In this document: piece after piece, positions 18,363 through 26,199 of the stretch
How the letters are laid out: each line of letters starts with the position of its first letter
Position numbering within the stretch: the first letter of the stretch is position 1
Made by a program: the position numbers and the translations under genes
From: Cyclobacteriaceae bacterium
GTDB taxonomy: Bacteria; Bacteroidota; Bacteroidia; Cytophagales; Cyclobacteriaceae
Length of the DNA: 64,000 nt
Direction of reading: 5' to 3'
NCBI GenBank assembly: GCA_023151255.1
Contig: JAKLJG010000001.1
Coordinates: 297,599-361,598, forward strand
Notes under the pieces: model-generated
Database searches by the model: none
The model's input: the letters and a program-made list of their open reading frames with translations, nothing else
Told to the model about the DNA's origin: nothing

Positions 18363-18953
18363 TTATCGGTGGGTATCGAGCCAGGCCTTGCTAAAAGCAG
18401 ATAGCTCTGGGAAGAACCGGTCGAACTCACTTTTGAAATCGGTGTATGATTGGCGGAGGTCTACTATAGCCTCGTCCATTTTTGATTCATACGGAGTTCT
18501 ACGGGCCATACCATTAAGGGCACGGTGAATTCCCTCCAGTCGGGCGTAGTTTACCAGCCAGTTGCCTTTGGTCATGTAGGGCATCATAAACTTTACTTCG
18601 CGGGGCAGGATGGGCTCATGCTGATCAATCAGCCGGTACACCTGTTCGGCATAATCGGGTAGAAATTCGGGATGGTATTCATCCCATTGCCGGGCCAGGA
18701 AGTGGTCATAAAAAATGTCAACAATCACACCAGAATAATGACGGTATTTAGGGCGGAGGCGGTTTTTGCTATGCGTCACCTGCTGGTGGCTGTCGGTAAA
18801 CTCATCAATAGCCCGGTGTAGTTCAATGCCTTTTGCAATTTCCGGCTCAAATTGTTCGGTCAGGTTTCGTCCTTTTACAAAATCACCAATAAAGTTTCCC
18901 ACCATTATTTTAGGGTTGTTGCCGGAAAGATAGAGGTGCGCCAGGAAGTTCAC
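18363..18953 (-). CDS. acpH: Acyl-carrier-protein phosphodiesterase family (DUF479)
   Basis: 196 residues from a GTG start (MNFLAHLYLSGNNPKIMVGNFIGDFVKG), the hallmark N-terminus of AcpH. HRAIDEFTDSHQQV and VDIFYDHFLARQWDEY supply the His/Asp metal-binding residues of this HD-like family. In E. coli AcpH removes the phosphopantetheine arm of ACP, but many Bacteroidota homologues are uncharacterised. Convergent, with 3 bp between its end and the propeller gene. Confidence 0.8.
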   Translation of the reverse strand: MNFLAHLYLSGNNPKIMVGNFIGDFVKGRNLTEQFEPEIAKGIELHRAIDEFTDSHQQVTHSKNRLRPKYRHYSGVIVDIFYDHFLARQWDEYHPEFLPDYAEQVYRLIDQHEPILPREVKFMMPYMTKGNWLVNYARLEGIHRALNGMARRTPYESKMDEAIVDLRQSYTDFKSEFDRFFPELSAFSKAWLDTHR

Positions 18954-18962
18954 CGGGGTAAG

Positions 18963-19066
18963 TTAACAGTCCATGGTCAATAGTCCATAGCTGCGCTGCC
19001 CAATACCGGTGGTCTATTAACTATGGATTGAATTGCCAAAGACTATTGATTATCGGCTGACAATTC
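18963..19066. repeat. Intergenic palindromic repeat (GTCCATAG type)
   Basis: The left part carries GTCCATGGTCAATAGTCCAT (18971 region). The right part carries CTATTAACTATGGATTGA and a further GACTATTGATTA. The two halves are related as imperfect inverted copies across a GC-rich loop. It fills the gap between the divergent acpH and TerB genes. No coding signal. Confidence 0.45.
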
Positions 19067-19096
19067 CCCATCTTCCAAGTTCAAAACCATATAATC

Positions 19097-19489
19097 ATGG
19101 CGTTACCGCAACTTAAACTGCTTGTAAACCTGGCCCGCATTGATGGCGAGGTAGCCGAGCGCGAAAAGAAATACATTACCAACATCGGGCTTGCCAACGG
19201 GGTGCCGCTGGCGGATGTGGTGCAACTGCTGGAAAAAAGTCATGATAATATTGAGCTATCCAACCTGACGGCCGAACAGAAATTCTCGTATTTATTGAGT
19301 CTCGTTCAGTTAATGAAGATTGATGAACGGCTCTATCAGGAAGAGATACGGTACTGTTCGCAGGTAGCTGCCAAACTGGGCTATGAGCAAACGGTTATGT
19401 TCGATATGATGCTGCATGTGCGCGAGACGATGGAAGAACACGAAAAAAAGGCCCTGCGCGATTTAACCGAAAAGTATTTATCAAAATAA
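19097..19489 (+). CDS. TerB-like (tellurite-resistance type) small protein
   Basis: 130 residues, all-helical TerB domain: LKLLVNLARIDGEVAEREKKYI at the N-terminus and LMKIDERLYQEEIRYCSQVAAKLGY in the second half give the internal pseudo-repeat with acidic residues after each hydrophobic helix. Such domains bind metal ions or act as scaffolds; tellurite resistance itself is not implied. Eleven bp upstream of the amidohydrolase gene and likely in one transcript with it. Confidence 0.72.
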   Translation: MALPQLKLLVNLARIDGEVAEREKKYITNIGLANGVPLADVVQLLEKSHDNIELSNLTAEQKFSYLLSLVQLMKIDERLYQEEIRYCSQVAAKLGYEQTVMFDMMLHVRETMEEHEKKALRDLTEKYLSK

Positions 19490-19499
19490 ACCTGAGCCT

Positions 19500-20774
19500 A
19501 TGAAGAAGTTTTTACCCCTTGTTTTTCTTTGTGCAGGTACCCTGCTTTACGGCCAGCGAACCATTATCCATTGCGGTAACCTGATTGATGGCAAAGCCAA
19601 TGACGTGCAACCTCAAATGACGGTGGTTGTTGAAGGAAATAAAATCACAAAAATTGAAAAAGGTTTTACCAAACCCGGCACAACCGATAAGCTTATCGAT
19701 CTCAGCAAGAAAACGGTGATGCCAGGGCTTATCGATCTGCATGTGCATCTGGAAGGTGAGACCAATAAAGACCAGGCTCTTCAACGGTTTACCTCAAACA
19801 AAGCAGATGTTGCTTTTCGTTCAACGGTGTATGCAAAGAAAACCCTGATGGCCGGCTTTACTACTGTTCGCGATTTGGGAGGCAGTGGTGTTAATACGTC
19901 ATTACGAAATGCCATCAACCAGGGGTTGGTGGTTGGGCCGAGAATTTTTTCGGTGGGTAAGTCTATCGGTACCACGGGCGGTCATGCCGATCCGACTAAC
20001 GGCTATCGCGAAGATTTAATGGGTGATCCAGGGCCAAAAGAGGGTGTTATCAATTCTCCGGAAGAAGCCCGGCAGGCCGTACGCCAGCGCTATAAAGACG
20101 GCAGCGACCTGATTAAGATTACTGCAACCGGTGGTGTGCTGAGCATAGCCAAAGATGGCAGCGGCCCCCAGTTTACCATGGAGGAGTTGAAGGCCATTGT
20201 TGAAACCGCAAGAGATTACGGTATGCATACCGCTGCTCACGCCCATGGTACTGAAGGTATGAAGCGGGCTGTGTTGGCTGGCATTACCACCATTGAACAC
20301 GGCACCATGATGACCGAAGAGGTGATGGATTTGATGAAGGAGAAAGGAACCTACTATGTGCCAACGATTTCGGCAGGCAAGTTTGTAGCCGAAAAAGCGA
20401 AGGAGCCCGGTTATTATCACCCGCTGGTAGTACCCAAAGCTTTGGCGATAGGCCCGCAAATACAGGAAACTTTTGGTAAAGCCTATAAGCGTGGAGTAAA
20501 GATTGCATTCGGTACCGATGCCGGAGTGTTTCCGCATGGTGAGAATGGAAAAGAATTTGGGTTCATGGTAGAGGCTGGTATGCCTGCTATGGAAGCTGTT
20601 AAGTCAGCTACCGTTGTTGCGGCAGATGTGTTGGGCATGGCCGATAAACTTGGAACCATTGAAGCTGGTAAACTGGCTGATATTGTTGCCACTGATGATA
20701 ATCCGTTGAAAAACATCAAAACCATGGAGAAGGTGAGTTTTGTGATGAAGGAGGGAGTGGTTTACCTTCAGTGA
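19500..20774 (+). CDS. Exported metal-dependent amidohydrolase (imidazolonepropionase/prolidase-like)
   Basis: 424 residues with a signal peptide (FLPLVFLCAGTLLYGQ). The TIM-barrel metal site is visible: HVHLEG (first two His, after MPGLIDL), Lys in DLIKITATGG (likely carboxylated), His in TAAHAHGTEG and EHGTMM, and Asp in FGTDAGVFPHG. It belongs to the group of Xaa-Pro/Xaa-Arg dipeptidase-like amidohydrolases. Likely hydrolyses N-acyl amino acids or dipeptides in the periplasm; substrate unproven. Follows the TerB gene closely. Confidence 0.85.
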   Translation: MKKFLPLVFLCAGTLLYGQRTIIHCGNLIDGKANDVQPQMTVVVEGNKITKIEKGFTKPGTTDKLIDLSKKTVMPGLIDLHVHLEGETNKDQALQRFTSNKADVAFRSTVYAKKTLMAGFTTVRDLGGSGVNTSLRNAINQGLVVGPRIFSVGKSIGTTGGHADPTNGYREDLMGDPGPKEGVINSPEEARQAVRQRYKDGSDLIKITATGGVLSIAKDGSGPQFTMEELKAIVETARDYGMHTAAHAHGTEGMKRAVLAGITTIEHGTMMTEEVMDLMKEKGTYYVPTISAGKFVAEKAKEPGYYHPLVVPKALAIGPQIQETFGKAYKRGVKIAFGTDAGVFPHGENGKEFGFMVEAGMPAMEAVKSATVVAADVLGMADKLGTIEAGKLADIVATDDNPLKNIKTMEKVSFVMKEGVVYLQ

Positions 20775-20862
20775 TTTGAGATTTAGGATTTACGATTTTA
20801 GATTGATATTGTGCGTTAGCTTCTGAAATCAAAAATCGTTAATCTAAAATTTATAACTCCCA
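20775..20862. repeat. Intergenic palindromic repeat (GATTTACGATTTT type)
   Basis: The left half (GATTTAGGATTTACGATTTT) and the right half (AAAAATCGTTAATCTAAAAT) form an imperfect inverted repeat over the 88-bp gap between the amidohydrolase and the TPR lipoprotein. Dispersed copies of this kind are common in Cytophagales; no gene is present. Confidence 0.45.
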
Positions 20863-20883
20863 ATGAGATATTCTACCAATACT

Positions 20884-21816
20884 ATGTATAGAAATGCATC
20901 CATACTTTTGCTAATCCTATCGGCTTGCTCTACACCCGAAAAAAAATCAGAACCATCACCTGTCCTCACCGGATTGGACGGTAAGCAATACTTTGAGCCC
21001 GAGCGAAGCGCAACGGCACAAGCCAGGCTCGACAGCAACCTGCATGTGGCTCAAAAAAATTTTGAAGCTGATCCTTCTGAAGAAAACTATATCTGGCTGG
21101 GCAGGCGCCAGGCTTATTTATATCGCTATCAGGATGCCATCAAAACGTTTACCGAAGGGTTAGGAAAATATCCAAACTCCTACAAACTGTTTCGTCATCG
21201 AGGGCACCGCTACATCACCGTTAGGGATTTCGATAAAGCCATAGCCGACTTGCAGATGGCCGCCTCGCTGATGCCTCGCCAGCCGCTTGAAATTGAACCG
21301 GATGGCCAACCCAATAAGTTGAACCAGCCACTTTCGAACACGCAATTTAATGTCTGGTATCATTTAGGCCTGGCCCACTACCTGAAAGGTGATTACGCAA
21401 GTGCCGAGAAGGCATACCTGCAATGCCTGGATGTTTCGGATAACGATGACCTGATTACGGCCACTGCCGATTGGTTATACATGACCTACCGGAGACTGGG
21501 CAAGAATGAAGAAGCTGCAAAGGTGCTTGAATTGATTAAGGAGAACATGAACATCGTTGAAAATGATTCGTATTACCTGCGGCTGCAGATGTACAAAGGC
21601 CTCATTCCTCCCGATGATCTATTGAAAGTCAGCAATAGCAATGAAGATGTTGACCTGGCGCTGGCCACGCAGGGTTATGGCGTAGGCAACTGGTATTTGT
21701 GCGAAGGAGATACCACACGCGCAACAGAAATTTTCAAGCAGGTAACAGCCGGAAAGCACTTTGCCGCCTTTGGTTTTATTGCGGCTGAGGCGGATATGCA
21801 GCGCCTCTTAAAATAA
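20884..21816 (+). CDS. TPR-repeat lipoprotein
   Basis: 310 residues from the ATG at 20884; an in-frame ATG at 20863 adds seven. The lipobox LSAC is near residue 15 (ASILLLILSACSTP). Several tetratricopeptide repeats follow: AYLYRYQDAIKTFTEGLGKYP, RDFDKAIADLQMAASL, AHYLKGDYASAEKAYLQ and YRRLGKNEEAAKVLELI. It is likely a membrane-anchored periplasmic scaffold. The 3' end is 6 bp from the convergent DUF2911 gene. Partner unknown. Confidence 0.82.
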   Translation: MYRNASILLLILSACSTPEKKSEPSPVLTGLDGKQYFEPERSATAQARLDSNLHVAQKNFEADPSEENYIWLGRRQAYLYRYQDAIKTFTEGLGKYPNSYKLFRHRGHRYITVRDFDKAIADLQMAASLMPRQPLEIEPDGQPNKLNQPLSNTQFNVWYHLGLAHYLKGDYASAEKAYLQCLDVSDNDDLITATADWLYMTYRRLGKNEEAAKVLELIKENMNIVENDSYYLRLQMYKGLIPPDDLLKVSNSNEDVDLALATQGYGVGNWYLCEGDTTRATEIFKQVTAGKHFAAFGFIAAEADMQRLLK

Positions 21817-21822
21817 TGGTGG

Positions 21823-22398
21823 CTAAAATTTCAGCGGAATAGTAATCCTGATTTTTTCCCAACTGATCTGCAATGTACCTTCCGCAGCCGAAATGGTCTC
21901 AATAGCATACAGAAGACGTTCCTGTGTTTCTTCCCGTTTTTCGGGAGTAACATTTATCCGCACTATATCTTCCGAGGGATTATAGTCATCAGCCAAATGC
22001 TGGTCCCAGTTTTTGTTAAGGATAAATGTCCATGTTTCTTCACCGGGTATGGTAAAGATAGCATACTTACCGGCCGGTATAGTTTGATTGCCGATAACGA
22101 AGTCCTTATCAATTTCAAATGAAGTAGCACGGTGCGCCCCCGTAACCCAGACTTCGTTATAGGGAACCAGACCACCCCAGATTACCCGACCTTTAACTAC
22201 TGGCGCAGTGTATTTGATGGTGATGTGTGCATTGCCTACCCTTGCATGCGTTTCTTTGTAGACACTCTTTTTCAATGTATCGGCCTCGGTAGTTGCTGGT
22301 GCCGTAGTGTGATGTTCGTGATTTTCAGTTGATTCTTTTTTCGATTGGCAGGCATTCAGGCTTGCAAAAACAACAACAGAGTAGAGAATGTATCGCAT
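21823..22398 (-). CDS. DUF2911 family lipoprotein
   Basis: 191 residues with a lipobox (VVVFASLNACQS, Cys17) and a His-rich stretch just after it (ENHEHHTTAP). The DUF2911 domain follows, with VKGRVIWGGLVPYNEVW, TGAHRATSFEIDKDF, IPAGKYAIFTIPGEE and WTFILNKNWDQH. Family function unknown; found almost only in Bacteroidota. A terminator between it and the upstream DUF3347 gene suggests separate transcription, though it follows the cus operon and its His cluster could bind metal (inference). Confidence 0.82.
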   Translation of the reverse strand: MRYILYSVVVFASLNACQSKKESTENHEHHTTAPATTEADTLKKSVYKETHARVGNAHITIKYTAPVVKGRVIWGGLVPYNEVWVTGAHRATSFEIDKDFVIGNQTIPAGKYAIFTIPGEETWTFILNKNWDQHLADDYNPSEDIVRINVTPEKREETQERLLYAIETISAAEGTLQISWEKIRITIPLKF

Positions 22399-22409
22399 AT
22401 TTTTTACTG

Positions 22410-22446
22410 TATAAAAAGTATCCCGCAGATTTTGTTCATCTGCGGG
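22410..22446 (-). terminator. Rho-independent terminator of the cus operon
   Basis: A perfect 9-bp stem (CCCGCAGAT at 22422-22430, ATCTGCGGG at 22438-22446) is followed on the minus strand by a T-rich run (ATACTTTTTAT). It lies just after the DUF3347 lipoprotein gene, the last gene of the cus cluster. Confidence 0.85.
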
Positions 22447-22455
22447 AGGTTGATG

Positions 22456-22941
22456 TTAGTTGATTTCTTCTTTCACCGATCCGCAACGAAGCATCGAAGC
22501 ACCGAAGTATGGATTTAATACTTGCTTTTCATCACTTAACCAGAAGGCGCCTTTGTCATCAAAGGCCATCGGGCAGTATTGCTTGTAGATGGTCATGCCG
22601 GCACCGCCTTGTTTGGCGGCTTCGTACAGGTTCATGGATAAGGTTTCGAAGGCAACACGCTGTGCCTCGATGTCATCGGTGGAGGCAATTTTGTTTAGTG
22701 ATTCATTTAACGCATTGGCATAATCACCGGTTGAAGCAATAAGGGCTGCAGCGGCTTCTTTGGCTTTAGCTGCGTCATCATTAACCAGTGCATCTTTCAC
22801 ATCAAAGTAACCGGTAAGTACAACTTTCAATGCTTCGTTGGTTTCTTTGGTAGTGGTTTGTGTTTGTTCGTCAGAAGCTTTTTCTGTCTTTCCGCAGGCT
22901 GCAATAACCAGTGCAAATGCTAAGATTGATTTAATTTTCAT
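22456..22941 (-). CDS. DUF3347 lipoprotein
   Basis: 161 residues with a signal peptide and lipobox (ALVIAACGKTEK). The whole mature part is a DUF3347 domain: a helical N-terminal half (VVLTGYFDVKDALVNDDAA) and the C-terminal signature YKQYCPMAFDDKGAFWLS / NPYFGASMLRCG. The Cys, Met and His-poor pattern is suited to Cu(I) (inference). The same domain forms the C-terminus of the neighbouring CusB. It is probably a periplasmic copper chaperone or acceptor feeding the efflux pump. Confidence 0.87.
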   Translation of the reverse strand: MKIKSILAFALVIAACGKTEKASDEQTQTTTKETNEALKVVLTGYFDVKDALVNDDAAKAKEAAAALIASTGDYANALNESLNKIASTDDIEAQRVAFETLSMNLYEAAKQGGAGMTIYKQYCPMAFDDKGAFWLSDEKQVLNPYFGASMLRCGSVKEEIN

Positions 22942-22988
22942 TACTCATTTGGTTTATAGTTTGAATTTGATTTTTGATTTGAATTACT

Positions 22989-23023
22989 ATCCATGTATAT
23001 CCATCAATATCGATGAATATCTA
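22989..23023 (-). repeat. Copy A of the GATAT/ATATC repeat
   Basis: On the minus strand this reads as a run of GATATTCATCGATATTGATG followed by GATATACATGGATAG, the same half-palindrome as found at 26690 and 28163. It fills the short gap between cusB and the DUF3347 gene. Confidence 0.6.
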
Positions 23024-23036
23024 ATTCGTATTACTG

Positions 23037-24740
23037 CTATCGTTTCCTGAATACTTCCCGGTTTTCTCCGCACTTCAGCATGGAGGCGCCAAAATACGGA
23101 TTTTTAATGTCTTCGAACTCACTTAACCAGTACGCACCTTTATCGTCAAATGCCATCGGGCAATATGCGCGATATGCTTTTTCACTGGAAAGTCCGAAAA
23201 GTTCTACGGCTTCAATCAGGTGATCCGAAAGAAGTTCAAAATCTTTACGTTGCGCCTCCACATCGGTTTTTGTGCTGATGCCGGTCGCACCTTGTTCCAT
23301 GGGCTTGAGTAACGCCATCCATTCATCATGAGCCCGGCCTTCCAATGATTTCATGTCTACCGCCTGCAGTGCTTTCAGCACTTCTTTTGCTGCTGTGGCT
23401 GCACTTATCGGGTTGGATTCGACCAATGCATTTTTTACACCGTAATACTTATTAGCCACTGTAGTAAGCTGATCCCTGAAAGTATCCGGTACTTCAAGAG
23501 ATTTTGTTTCCGGTGAACTCATCATGCTGTAGTTGCCGCTCAATTGCGCGGAGGCATCAATGGCGAATACACCATTCGACACTACTTCTTCTCCAACTTC
23601 CAGTCCTTTCTCCACCAGGTACAAATCTTTCATGCGCGCACCGAGTGTTATCTCTCTTCGCTCAAAGGCAGGCATAGCGCCTTGCTGTTTTACATATACA
23701 ATAGAGCGCTTGCCAGTCCAGAGTACGGCTGTTGCCGGAATGGCAAGACCGCCAGTTTTTGTGTCGAGTTTAGTTTGGAGTGTTGCGTTTACCAGCATTT
23801 CCGGTTTTAAGAAGTTACCAGCGTTTGGCACAACCGCTCTTACGTCTACCGACCGTGTTTCAGGATTTACAACAGGATTGATATATTGAATAGTGGCATT
23901 GAATTTTTTTCCGGGAAGCGAAGGAACGGTAAAGTTTATGACTGACCCATTTTTAATCCAGCTCAGATCACTTTCATAGGCATCCAATACAACCCACAAG
24001 GAAGACAAATTGGCAACCTCCATCATGATGCTTCCGGTAGAAACGTAATCACCTAAAGATACCTGGCGTTTGGTAACAACACCTGAAGCATCTGCATATA
24101 CGTCCAGTGTGGTGGTAACATTGCCTGAAGCTTCAATTTGCTCGATTTGCTTATCACTGATTTTCCAAAGTCGAAGCTTTTCTTTAGCTGCTTCGTACAG
24201 TTGGGGCGAAAGGTTGGCCATCTTTTTAGCTTCCAGCAGTTCACGTTGTGCCGTTACCAGCTCGGGCGAATATAGCGTTGCCAGCTTTTCACCTTTGCGA
24301 ACTTCCTGCCCTTCAAAATTCACATAGAGTTTTTCAATCCGCCCGGGAAATTTGGACGTTACCACAGAAAGCTGTTGTTCGTTGATTTTAATTTTTCCCG
24401 TAAGGGAGAGCTCGTTCGCACCTGAAACGGATTTCACCTTCGTGGTTTGAATGTTGGCCATCGCGATGGCTTCGGGTGTCATTTCATGGATAAACGCGCT
24501 GGATTGACCGCTTCCACTTTTTGATACTGGTATCAGGTCCATGCCACACAGCGGACATTTGCCCGGACCCTGCTGCCGGATTTGCGGATGCATGGAGCAG
24601 GTATATTCGCTTGCCGTTTCTGTACTGTGGTTGTGTGTTGCGGTTTCTTTTCCTCCAAAGATTAGCCAGCCTAGAACTAATCCAATGGTGAACAGAAGAA
24701 TGTAAGTGATGATTGATTTTGGTTTCATATTTTTTATCAT
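23037..24740 (-). CDS. cusB: CusB-type efflux adaptor (membrane fusion protein) with C-terminal DUF3347 domain
   Basis: 567 residues from the ATG at 24740, or 563 from the ATG at 24728. Order: membrane anchor (IITYILLFTIGLVLGWLIF), heavy-metal-binding domain (YTCSMHPQIRQQGPGKCPLCGMDL, residues ~46-70), barrel-sandwich/alpha-hairpin region (PGRIEKLYVNFEGQEV, ELLEAKKMANLSPQ), beta-barrel, membrane-proximal domain, then a DUF3347 domain (~440-560) ending YCPMAFDDKGAYWLS and NPYFGASMLKCG. It links the RND pump CusA to CusC across the periplasm and probably hands Cu(I)/Ag(I) to CusA. The fused DUF3347 duplicates the free lipoprotein next to it. Confidence 0.92.
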   Translation of the reverse strand: MIKNMKPKSIITYILLFTIGLVLGWLIFGGKETATHNHSTETASEYTCSMHPQIRQQGPGKCPLCGMDLIPVSKSGSGQSSAFIHEMTPEAIAMANIQTTKVKSVSGANELSLTGKIKINEQQLSVVTSKFPGRIEKLYVNFEGQEVRKGEKLATLYSPELVTAQRELLEAKKMANLSPQLYEAAKEKLRLWKISDKQIEQIEASGNVTTTLDVYADASGVVTKRQVSLGDYVSTGSIMMEVANLSSLWVVLDAYESDLSWIKNGSVINFTVPSLPGKKFNATIQYINPVVNPETRSVDVRAVVPNAGNFLKPEMLVNATLQTKLDTKTGGLAIPATAVLWTGKRSIVYVKQQGAMPAFERREITLGARMKDLYLVEKGLEVGEEVVSNGVFAIDASAQLSGNYSMMSSPETKSLEVPDTFRDQLTTVANKYYGVKNALVESNPISAATAAKEVLKALQAVDMKSLEGRAHDEWMALLKPMEQGATGISTKTDVEAQRKDFELLSDHLIEAVELFGLSSEKAYRAYCPMAFDDKGAYWLSEFEDIKNPYFGASMLKCGENREVFRKR

Positions 24741-24747
24741 TGATATA

Positions 24748-26199
24748 TCAGTTTGAGTCTATTCCCATAAGTTTTGTTATTCCCGATACAATAACATGTT
24801 GTTCAGTCAAGGTTGATAGTTGTTGTTGTTGATAATTCAATAGCGACTGTCGTTGACGAAGAATTTCCTCTATTCCGATGCCACCGGTGCTGTAAGTTGT
24901 TGTCATCAGGCGGATGGCCTGGTTTGTTATTGTTATCTGTTCGGTTAGCAACTCAAGGCGCTTATTGCTGCTTTCGTATTCATATAATGAACGTTCCAGT
25001 TCACTGAGTAGCTCAAGCTTTGCCGCTTCTTTGTTCTGTACAGCCGATTGCTGCAGATATTCTGCTTCTTTACGTTGCGATGAATACTTTTTGCGATAGA
25101 TAGGAAGTGTCATGGTTACCATTGGCATGAACATATTTTCACCACCCATATTTTCATTGAACATTTCATCGAACCGCGGACGGAAAATCATGTACGAAAG
25201 CCCCACACCAATCATAGGTCGGCCCATGAGTGTGGCCATGCGTTGTTGTTGCTCGCGCGCCTTCTCATCCCATTCATACATTTTCACCATAGGGTGATTT
25301 TGAATGACGGAATCCTGTATTATCGAAAGTGAAGCCGGCAACGGTCTTGGCGCCAATGTATCGGCCACAACAATGGGTTCATGGGCCGGACGATTGAGCA
25401 GATTGTTAAATTTTATTTCCAGGGGTTTCCGTGATGCTTTCAGGATGGCAATACGGTTATCCAGTTCTTTCATCTGGAGTTGAATCAGCAATACATCAAC
25501 CATTGAGCCTGTTGATCCACCCGACATGCCACCTGTTCCTGAACTGGATGTTGAACTTGGTGAAGTTGTGTTGTTTACTCCCATGGCCATGTTAGCCATG
25601 CCTGTTGATGAAGTGGAGGGTTGAACGGCTGTGCTTTGATTATTCATGGGCGTGCTGCCGCTTGTTCCGGTTTTAAATCGGGTAAGCGCCAGTTGTTCGT
25701 AGGTTTTTAATATCTCCTTCTCCTCTTCCAACAGTTTTAACTCCTGATCAACCTGATAGAGCCTGTACCACGCTGAACGCACTTCATGGTAAAGGTTGAT
25801 TTTTCCTTCCTGGAAGGAGGCGAATTTCATTTGTGCCATATAAGTAGCTTCATTTTTCGCGGCACCCAGCGTGCCCACCCAGGGAAACATTTGCATCACG
25901 GAAATTTCAGAGAGCTGTTCTCCCATGAAGCGTTCCATGTATAGTCCTTCTTTGGATATAAACATGCTGAAGGATAGTTGCGGATCGGGCAGTGCTCCTA
26001 CTTGCGGTACTTTTTCCAGGGCGGAGTAGTATTCGTTGTATTTTGCTTTCAGCGATGGATTATTCTGTGCGGCTACGGTTAGGTAATCGTCAATTGTTTG
26101 AGCTTTGGCAATTTGACATATTAACATCAATACCAATAAACTAATGATATTGATCGATATAGGTGGATATTGATCGATATAGGTGGATAGTTTATTCAT
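24748..26199 (-). CDS. cusC: CusC-type outer-membrane efflux protein (TolC family)
   Basis: 483 residues from the ATG at 26199, whose codon overlaps the stop of the four-helix gene by 8 bp; an ATG at 26223 is possible. The signal peptide core ISLLVLMLICQIAKAQ is preceded by an unusual n-region, MNKLSTYIDQYPPISINI, encoded by a repeat (see the mobile element). The mature protein has two OEP repeats with long coiled helices; a Ser/Thr/Gly/Met-rich low-complexity insert (about residues 175-225) interrupts the first. It forms the outer-membrane channel of the Cus tripartite pump. Seven bp upstream of cusB. Confidence 0.9.
   Translation of the reverse strand: MNKLSTYIDQYPPISINIISLLVLMLICQIAKAQTIDDYLTVAAQNNPSLKAKYNEYYSALEKVPQVGALPDPQLSFSMFISKEGLYMERFMGEQLSEISVMQMFPWVGTLGAAKNEATYMAQMKFASFQEGKINLYHEVRSAWYRLYQVDQELKLLEEEKEILKTYEQLALTRFKTGTSGSTPMNNQSTAVQPSTSSTGMANMAMGVNNTTSPSSTSSSGTGGMSGGSTGSMVDVLLIQLQMKELDNRIAILKASRKPLEIKFNNLLNRPAHEPIVVADTLAPRPLPASLSIIQDSVIQNHPMVKMYEWDEKAREQQQRMATLMGRPMIGVGLSYMIFRPRFDEMFNENMGGENMFMPMVTMTLPIYRKKYSSQRKEAEYLQQSAVQNKEAAKLELLSELERSLYEYESSNKRLELLTEQITITNQAIRLMTTTYSTGGIGIEEILRQRQSLLNYQQQQLSTLTEQHVIVSGITKLMGIDSN

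Noticed and set aside
26146-26190. Tandem 20-bp repeats as a CRISPR array
   Set aside because: Only two direct copies with no spacers, and they lie in a coding segment.
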